From: Charina bottae
Taxonomy: Eukaryota; Chordata; Lepidosauria; Squamata; Charinaidae
DNA length: 64,000 bases
Direction of reading: 5' to 3'
Assembly: GCA_023362775.1 (NCBI GenBank)
Contig: JALMGJ010000018.1
Location: 21,123,105-21,187,104 of the forward strand
The notes beneath the pieces were generated by a model. That model searched no databases, was not told the origin of the DNA, and saw only the letters and a program-made list of their open reading frames with translations. Made by a program: the position numbers and the translations under genes. This document shows positions 55,413-64,000 of the stretch, one piece after another (within the stretch, counting starts at the first letter, position 1; every line of letters begins with the position of its first letter).

Positions 55413-56567
55413 AATAGATAGCCTCCAATTGGGAAAATGTCAACCCGCTATTTATGGCCAGAAGTTTTATCCCCCCCTTTTTTTTCTTTGAAACGCCCTT
55501 GCTGTTAGACGGCAGGAATTGTGCAAAGCGCAGAGTAGAACAATTTGTATTCAGTCATGTGGAATCACATGGGCTTGGGTGCAGGCCTGGCGAAAGAGTC
55601 CTTGAGGATTCGTTTTTATTTGCAGATTTTTTTTTGCATGTAAGGCTTGGATGAGTGGTGCAGTAGAAATACACATTGTGGGTACATCACCCAGTCACAG
55701 CTATGCATCATCTATGCATGTACGTTTGTATAAAAATACAGTTCTTGACAGAAAAAATAGGCTTCAGCTTTCACTAGTAGAAGAGGCTTATAAAATACCA
55801 AATTGGGGGTTTGTTTTGGAAAAAAGCATCTGTGCAGTCCAGATATATTTACTGGTTTCTGCAAACATTTATCCATCCATACATGCACAGGTCTCGTCAT
55901 GATAGACCCAGGTTGATTAATCCCAGTTTGTTAAAGAGCCGTAATGGCTCGCCTGGCTTGCTTATGGCCCAGAAGGCCACCAGAGGCCTTTCAGAGTGGT
56001 TTATCAATTTGTAATTCTTAATGTGGCTGAAGGGAAAAATCATTAAATGCTAGGGCTGTGCAGTGCTTCAGATCCGATTCCAAAAAGGTTGTGGGGATGT
56101 GAATGTAGACTCTGTCAGCAACTCTCTAAAGCAACCACATCTTTTCTCAGACTTGCGTAGCTGCCCTCTCCAGCTGCCACACGTCCCTGCAAAAAGACAT
56201 GGCTGCTTTCAAGAATTGCAGACAACTGCTGCATATGCACCCACGCTCTCCAAAGTGGCTTTTTGCCATCAAAAGGGACTTATTTGTACATCCTCTTAAA
56301 TACCTCATTGAAGAGTGTTTTGTTAACTATATTTAATTTTAATTAAATGAAAATAAAATTAAACCCTTTCCTGGCTCCTGACCTCTACTCTTTGAAGTGC
56401 AGTGCCACCCAAGTGGTAGTGCAGCCCTGAAAAAGTGGGGTTCCCTGCATGGTTTCCAAATTGCAGGGACGGAGTTTACCTACGCTGTTAATCTAAAACT
56501 GAACCAAGCAACCAAATTATGGCTCAGTGGAATTATGGCTCAGCCAGATCCTTCTCAAAGGCAAGGG

Positions 56568-56569
<2 letters not shown>
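55413..56569. other. No recognised feature
   Basis: AT-rich presumed intronic sequence. Confidence 0.35.

Positions 56570-56601
<32 letters not shown>
56570..56601 (+). repeat. (CCTG)8 microsatellite
   Basis: Eight uninterrupted CCTG units on the + strand, within what would be the first intron of the downstream gene. Confidence 0.97.
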
Positions 56602-59600
56602 CAAGACTTCTGAGCTTTTGTCTCCTCCCTCCTCTCCAGCTGGTAAAACTGTCCCCATGATGCCACCTCCAGGCTGGAGAAATAACCCCATGTTAATATC
56701 GGCCTATGCCTTGCTTGTTGGAACATTTCACAGTGAACTAAAAGTGCCACTTAACCTCTGTTTGAGCAGGTGGTGAGCTTTTAATGCAGGCTGTACCTAA
56801 GAAGGAGTTTGCTGGATTAGACCTAAGGCTTCTCCAACCTAGCCTGCTGTTGCCCCAGTGGTTATAGGGCTAAGCCAGAAGCAAGAGTCAAGTCTTCTTG
56901 CGCAGAGACTAGTGTCAAGAGGCCTAAAGTTTTCTGGATAGAGCTAATTGACATCAAGCCACTGTCAACTCTTAGTGGCCACCTAGATAGATTTTCTCCC
57001 GGAGGATCTGTCCCCAACCTGGTCTTCAGGTCCTCCAACATGCACTCATCACCACTGTAACTGATTCCATCCACCTTCCTGCTGGTGGTTCTCTTTCCTT
57101 CCAGGATAGAGATAATATGTGGTCTTTATTGATAATAGCCCTTGGTAGCCACCTTCTACATAAGCATCCTCGTCTTTTCATGATGCGTGATGGTTTTGTG
57201 CTCTCTCTTTATCAGCAGGGCATGTTTGGATCTTGACAAAGCAAGGGTTCCTCTAGCAGTTGCCGTGCATCATTGTGATTGCCATGGGCTGGGGATGGAT
57301 GGATTGGGCACAGCATTGAATTAACATGCGACTCATAGAGCTAGTCTGACATTTTAGCAAATATGTGTAGATTGTTTAAAAAATAGAAAGGATTCACATT
57401 TTGAAAAGGAAATAGTCAAAATTCACAGAGTGGTCTGTGTTCTCAGTTCTTAAAGTTAAAAAAAAAATGAGCTACAAGGCACCCTGAATTCGTCATTGAT
57501 TCTCTGTGGCTCGTAGATTCCAGAGGGAACCATATTTTAATCTACATGTCAGTTTTGTGGCTGTGGATTGGATGAAAACAACACCCCAAGTTCCTCTGTC
57601 ACTTCTGCCCCAGTAAATGATCTGGTATCGGGGCTGTCTTTCAAGGGACAGTATTTCCAAGAATGTCAACCACTGAACACAAATTATATAGCGCAGATAG
57701 TCTGAGAAAATCCAAAAATGATTTCATGCCACCTTCCGTCCTCTGTGTTACAGGCAAAAGATGTTAGCAAGAGGGTCAGTGTTACCTCTGTAATTCCGTA
57801 AGTTGTGGTTGGAGTAGGTTTGTTCAGAAAGGTTAGAGAGCTTTCTGAATCAGGCAACAGATTTGCGGTCTCCCAAAGAGGAGAGGTACATTCAGCCTTG
57901 CACAAGCTTGCAGCTGTCAAGATCATGTAACCAGCGAGCCTTGGCTTCTCAGGATGATGACACAGACCAAAGTCTTTGTGAGAAATGGAAATTGTTTTCT
58001 TGAATGTCAGAGAAAGGGTCCGGTTCCACATGTTGGGTAGGTCTTGATAGAACTTTGGGATCAGAAACTATATGTGATGGGAAAAGCCCCCCCCCCCTCT
58101 CTACCTCTGTCTGCTAGGCAGGGCTGTCCTGAAGGTTGGACGGGGAGAGCTGAGGGAGGGGCTTGTCAGCATATCACAACCCCAACAAGCCCACCTGTTC
58201 CTTCCTTGAAAACTCAAAGGAAATTCTTATTTTGCCAGATGTTGCATCTGGGTCAACTGCTTAGAAATCTCTGAGTGGCTCCATTTTCTGTTTCTGTATT
58301 TAAAAAAAAAAAGGTCAACAATAGGGTGAAGAATTCTGCAGTGCTGGTCAAGGACCAGCCTGTTCAGAGAGATTTGCCTGTCGTGGGCGCAGGCGCAACA
58401 GCTTTGTGTTCACACAGGTGAGCTGCTCCGAGAACAGGGCGGCGGTGTTGATCCTGGCAGTTAAACACCCCTGACTCCCACAGCACCGGCTTTGCATTGC
58501 AAGGGTGGAATAGAGGGGTGTGGGGAGAAACCCTGAAATCAAATAATAAAAATAATAGTATGAGGTCGTATACTTTCTTCCTAGTAGATGATCAGCATTA
58601 GTTCTTGCAGACGGTGGCAAAGCAAGTTTCATCTCTACTCCCCCTCCCAAAGTGACAGTGCTTATTATTTTTGCCCTATGTGAAAACAGTTTTACTACTT
58701 ATTTATCACGATCAGGCGTGTTTATTTTCTGCTTGTTTAGCCTGGTCTTGAAAGTGGTTTATATATCAACAAGTTCCAGAAGGCAGAGAAAATCAGATTA
58801 AACATACATACAGACCCTCCAGGAAATAAAACAGAGAACTGACCATATTAGCAGAAAGGAGATGCAGCCAGATCCAGAATCCCAATTGGACTTTTCTAAA
58901 AGGGGGAAATAGTTTAAAACATGCTCTGAAATCTGGGGGAGAACTTGACTAGCGAGCATCCCTACAAGGGGAATGTCCAAAAGTGGGTGCTCTTGCAGTT
59001 AGACCTATAAAGGGGTGTGGCTTTAAGAAATAAAATGGAAAGGTTGCCTACAAGCCTGGAAGAGAGATCCTGCAGAGCTTGTTAGCTGCGATGCAGCTAA
59101 AACAAGGTTCCCTTTTAGAAAACAGGATTCAGGAAATGGTGAGCAACCACATTTCCCCAACCTGGCTCCTTTCAGAAGAACTGGAACAAGAGCTCCCATT
59201 ATTTTTTTAGAAGTGTCAATTCATATAGGACTTTTAAAGCAGAAAACCTATATTCTCTATGTAGGGTTTTCAAGATTTTTAACACGTGTCTTTTCTTTTA
59301 AAGGAAGAGCTTTCATCTTCTCCAAGTTTATCTGAAGTGGGAGCCCTCCAGCCAAGTCTTAAAAATCTTTAGGGCTGGAAAGAGGCATGGCGGAAGTTGA
59401 AAGGGGCTGTTTACTGCTCCTTCCTAGCAAGGTTGGGATTCCTGGCCTTGGGAAAAGCTGGTTTTGGAGGCCAGGAAGGGAAATTCGAGGTTGGATTTCC
59501 CACTCTGACATAGCCAGGGAAGTTCTCTCCAAAGCTTTAGGGACATCAGGGACTGCCTAATTTTAGATTTTTAGGGTCTTTCATGAAATGGTAATGCTCT

Positions 59601-62600
59601 GGAAGACAGAGCGGCAGAGCATATCTAACTAGCATCTTGCAAAGCCTCTCTGAGTTCCCTCTTAGCCTCCTCAAATGGTTTGATTCCTCCCTACTTTTCC
59701 TGCACCATTTTTCTTCTTTCCGTCTCCAGCTCTGGATACAGAGTACTCCCTGTGGAATGGATTCCAAGCATGGCATAAACGGGGAATTTTATATAGCCAA
59801 AGAAAACACATGGAAAAATATATCCCCGCACACAAGTTGAAACTTGTGCAGTGTGTCTTCTGCAGCAGATCAAGCAAGGTCTCAGTAACCTTGGCAGCTG
59901 CACGAGGCGGCAGACGTTGCATAAGAACAAACTGTGTTTCGTGTGCTGGAGAAATAGCTCAGGAACGAATACGCTTCCCTTTTGCCCTGCTTTGTTTTAT
60001 CTACTGCACGAAACTTGCAAATTGTAAATGCCATGTGGTGAGAAGTCCCATCAGATACTGTACCCTCATTTGTGCTTCTCTCCAAGGACAGCAAGACCTG
60101 AATGTAAAAACAAAACAAAAATGAACATGGCAAATGAAATAAGTGACAAAAAATGCCCCAGGATATAGTGTTTTCTCCTGTTGTGTCAGGTGGTTGATTG
60201 TAAGTTCTCTGGAATAGGGACCACTCACTTTTCACATGGTAAAAGACCAAGTATCTTTGGTGCTGCAGAAGCGGTTTAGTGTGAATCACTGCAGGCCCCA
60301 TTGAGGGATTCCTCAGTCTGAGAGTTGATGCAGAAAGATTCTCAAATGTTTCTCCCCCTTTCAGAGAAGAATTTCCCCTTTAACTAAAGAGATTTTGAGC
60401 AGCTCTGCCTCATCTACCTAGGCCAGAAATCCCATCCCAAAGACGTTTTTCCAAGCTCTGTTCCAGCATTTTTCAGTGTTCAGAAATATTATTATTTTTC
60501 CTCCCATTATTTTTATGTGCCTGTGAAATGTCATTAGCAGGCTTTCCAAAAGGCCCTGTGAAAAACAAATGTTTGGATTTCATCTGATAAGGAATTGTCT
60601 GCATTTCAGGGAGGAAGCGATAAGAGAATGAGCTGATCCCAAAAGGCTGGAGGTCGAAGGACCCTGGCCACATTTTTCAGGATACTGTCCTGGTTTTGTT
60701 ATGGACCACCATAATCCAGCAAACCCTAATTTATAGTAATAATGCCATTTTGCAAGAAAAAAAACACTCGGCTCTTGAATGAGACATTCTGTCCTAGGGC
60801 TAGATAGAATGACTTGCCTAAAAGCAAGTACCATTTAATTCTCACTCCCCCCCCCCCTTTTCAAGTTGCCAGGGAGATTTCTTTAGAAACTGTCCCCACC
60901 CCCCCACCCCCAATATTTTTTACTAGGCACTGGGTGACAGCAGTTGCAAAATCATGAACATGAGATTAGTTGCGTCTTTATCAATTAGCAGCAAAGCTGA
61001 GCATTACCTGCTAGCTCAGTAAGTACAAAACCAAGGTTTTGCAAATTTAGTGGCAAAATGCCTCAAAAATAGTAAATTAGAGATGTCAGCAGAGAGAGTG
61101 CAGCCAGCTGGTGGGGGAGGGAGAAGCTTCTGGGAAGAGTGTGGTGGATCATTCTATCTGCTGTTGTTTACTGGACTTTGGTGTGGTGGTGGTGGTTCTC
61201 CTTACGGGCCATCAACACTGACTGTCATGCAGACTGGAACTAGTTTGTGGACTGCAGATGGGACGTGTCAAAGGGGGTTGAGCCTGTATCTTTTTCTACC
61301 AATGGAAATCTAGCCACATCTTCCAAACTTAGAAGGAGCTCTGAGGCCTTTCTGCCTAGTCTAGCCCTCTGTGTTCCACATTGGCCAATCAATGGGAAGC
61401 TCACAAACACGTCAGCAGGGTGATTGCATTCTTCCAATGTTGCGTTGCTCCATAGAAGCCGCTCCTCAAGGTTTGGAAAATGTGATTTGGGAGATAGCAC
61501 AAAGCCATCAAGACTAGTAATGATTGATAGCCAATTATGGAATTGGTCTGTTCCCTTTTAGGTGCATGACAGGTCGTCCTTCCACCTCTCCCAGTCTAGT
61601 GTCTTCCTAAAATTCTGGGATCAAAGCTTGCAGACTTCTCAGAGGGTCTTCTTGGTGTTGTGGTTTCTACGTCTGGTGGGCACCTGATGTGCTTGATTCA
61701 TAGGGGTGCTGCACAGAGAACCCAGTTCCCGTCTCTCTCTCTCTCTCTACTTCTAGAACCTTTGTTGATGACACACTCATGACACACTCTTTCTCAGGAT
61801 GTTTCTTTGGGGGGTAAGACTTGGCCAGGTAGGGATTGAATCTTGGGCCCGGTGTTACCAAACGGTAATCAAAAGGCACACATACGTGTGCGCAAAAGAT
61901 GAGTGATCAAGAACACAGCATTTATATATGGTTGCTGAGCCTTGTGTCTTTGAACAATGATCAGATTTCTTATACAAACACTATGCCATGTAATTAACCC
62001 AGAGAACAGTGATGAATTGAAGGCTGGGCAGATGTTGAGGTCTTGTTAAACATCTTTCTCCCCACCCCCAGTTAATCTTCCGCTGCCCTGTACAGATGCA
62101 GGAATATTCATTGGAGAGCAAGACCAGAAAAGGGCTGGGTTGACTTTGAGTGGTATGCTAGGGGCACCTTCCCGAGAGGAGGTAGGACCAAGTCCAAAGC
62201 TACATTGCATTTCTTTCTTGTTTAATGCTCTCCCCACTCACTCACCAGTGAAACCTGGCAATTTGGTAAGTGTCAGAGGTCGCGGGGCTCGGCCCATTGC
62301 TCTGGGGAAAGAGATGTGTCCCTGGAGGAGAAGAGTAGGTGGTTCATAATTTCCCCTTGCAGCTTGCTTTGTCCACTGAGCTTCACGCTCTCTGTTCAGA
62401 GAAGAGCTGGGTCCTTTTTCTGGCCCCCCAATACTGCTGAGCTTCTGGGATTTGAATTGGGGATGCTAGTCCCCCCCAAGGCTGTGCCTGTTCCCAGAGC
62501 TCCGCTTTCTCCTGGGTGGGACAGGCGCTGCAGGCCAACATCTGTCCTCACTTTGTCTCCGCTGGAATCTCCTTTCCATGCCTCCCCCCCCCCCCCATTT

Positions 62601-64000
62601 TCAGCTATCCGATGTTCACAAATGCTGCGGTCATAAACAAGTGTCGCAATCGTGGCATTTCCTGCAGGATGGAAACTGTCTTTGGGCTGGCTGCCGCCCG
62701 CTTGCAGCTCCACCGCTCGGGACAGCCTGCTCCTGAGTCCTTGTTTTCGGAGCTTCTAAAACAGTCATAACGGGGGCCATTTTTGCCCTGCTGAATGCTC
62801 CGTTGTCCGGTGATTGTTTGAGTGTTTATGTTACAGTGAGGTGGTTTTCCTCTTATGGCCAGGCTGTAATTCCTCCTCCATGATGAGCACACCAGAAATT
62901 GAGTTTGGTGGGCCAGGAGTCTTCTTCCGAATTTGAAATGTGGGGCGGCCCCTAGGGGGAAAAGGTTTGAAAACGTCCCTCGGTGAGACTTGTGATGAGG
63001 GCTGTTAGAAGGAGAAGGCCACCTCTGCTTCTGGCACGAGGGCAAACGTGACTCCTCCAGATGGCCTCTGTGGGGCCCCTCCATTCAACAACATTCAACT
63101 GAACAATTACAATGGCCCCACATTGTAAAATCCTGACATGTTGGTGCTCTCATCTGGAATGTTGCAAGATTTTGAGGGTTTGGTGAGTGTTTAACTTTTC
63201 AATTATTACTACTATTTTCGTGGTTGCACCAGTGGTCCCAGATCGGAGGATGGGAATTTTTGTGCTAGCCCATAATTTAAGGTTATATGCATGGATGGGA
63301 ATTCATCCTCTCTCTCTCTTGGGCAGTCGGGAGAGGGATATGCCAGTGTTTTGTTTCGTTTTGTTTCATTTGTTTTGTGGGTTTATTTCATTCAAGGGAG
63401 ACGGTGGCTTAAAATTAAAGTCAGGTCAGTTTCTAAACAAACTAACTTCAGAGCCTTGGCTCTTTTGTGGTTTGTTTTTATTTTCCAGCAGGGTTCTTGG
63501 GTAGCACTTAACAGCAGGCCAGGAATCTGCTATATTGGAATAAACAGTGTCGTTTGCCCTCGTGGCTGTGCCAGCAATGAAGAGGGTCCATAGGGCAGCG
63601 CTTTCCCGTGGCACTTCCTCCTTGTGGGTGAAACGCTTGGCCAGGCCGGACATGTTTGTCGGGCGAAAGTCACTCCACTCGGAATGGCATCTTGCAACCA
63701 GATGCAGAGATTTTTAAAAAGGGTGCATGGGTGAAAATTAAACAGACATCGGCAGTTGCATTTTAACAGATGCACGTTTGCTGGGGTCTCCTGACCCAAT
63801 CCCAGTTGATCCCCACATTTCAAATAAACGAAGTAAATCAATCTCTCCAATACGTTCTTGGATGGCGGGTTGTGCACTGGAACGTTTACCATGTGTGTGG
63901 ATGGTTCTGTGCAAAGTCCAGGGGTCTGGGTGTTGCTTGGAGGACGACGGCTGCAGAAAGTCATCGGATTCTTGGGGACAACCTGCCGCGGTGCAGGGGA
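56602..64000. other. Inferred intron, no recognised gene or dispersed repeat
   Basis: 7.4 kb with notably fewer recognisable transposons than the HS6ST2 side. Simple tracts: (TC)n at about 61734-61747, C-rich runs at 58088-58097, 60847-60857 and 62583-62596. No splice-flanked coding segment with a recognisable domain was found. Confidence 0.35.

Overview
The window looks like nuclear DNA from a squamate reptile, most likely a lizard. The basis is one vertebrate protein-coding exon with a clean splice acceptor, large non-coding stretches, and a repeat landscape typical of squamates: a BovB/RTE LINE 3' end, L2/CR1-type LINE 3' ends with short A-rich tails, tRNA-headed SINEs ending in (ACCTTT)n, and very many short non-autonomous DNA transposons. 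No bacterial genes, CRISPR array or rRNA/tRNA gene was found. Almost all other open reading frames are short, overlap repeats or low-complexity sequence, and are not genes.

Region by region: positions 1-32993 are inferred to be an intron of HS6ST2 (heparan sulfate 6-O-sulfotransferase 2), packed with transposon remnants. Positions 32994-33693 are the terminal coding exon of HS6ST2 on the + strand, followed by a 3' UTR of about 1.37 kb ending near the AATAAA at 35038. Positions 35070-48600 are intergenic and repeat-rich. Positions 48600-50150 are a strong CpG island with ETS, YY1, RFX, Sp1 and MARE-like motifs and a good splice donor at 49480/49481. By vertebrate gene order (HS6ST2 then MBNL3, same strand) this is the candidate promoter and first exon of MBNL3. 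Positions 50150-64000 would then be MBNL3 intron 1. No MBNL zinc-finger coding exon was recognised here.

The most informative signal outside the gene is the transposon biology. Many hAT-like non-autonomous elements carry intact 8-bp target-site duplications, nearly all with TA at positions 4-5, the published consensus for Buster-type hAT transposases. Three of these elements with different termini share the same ~39-bp GC-rich minisatellite. TA-flanked TIR elements, pogo/Tigger-like, are also present. One of them sits inside a BovB copy and is itself interrupted by a SINE whose internal 102-bp segment has been tandemly multiplied.

Two unrelated loci (749-800 and 47262-47295) have the layout of a hammerhead ribozyme core with a minimal, self-complementary stem III, as described for Penelope-like retroelements. 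All calls were made by eye on the sequence; no database search was run.
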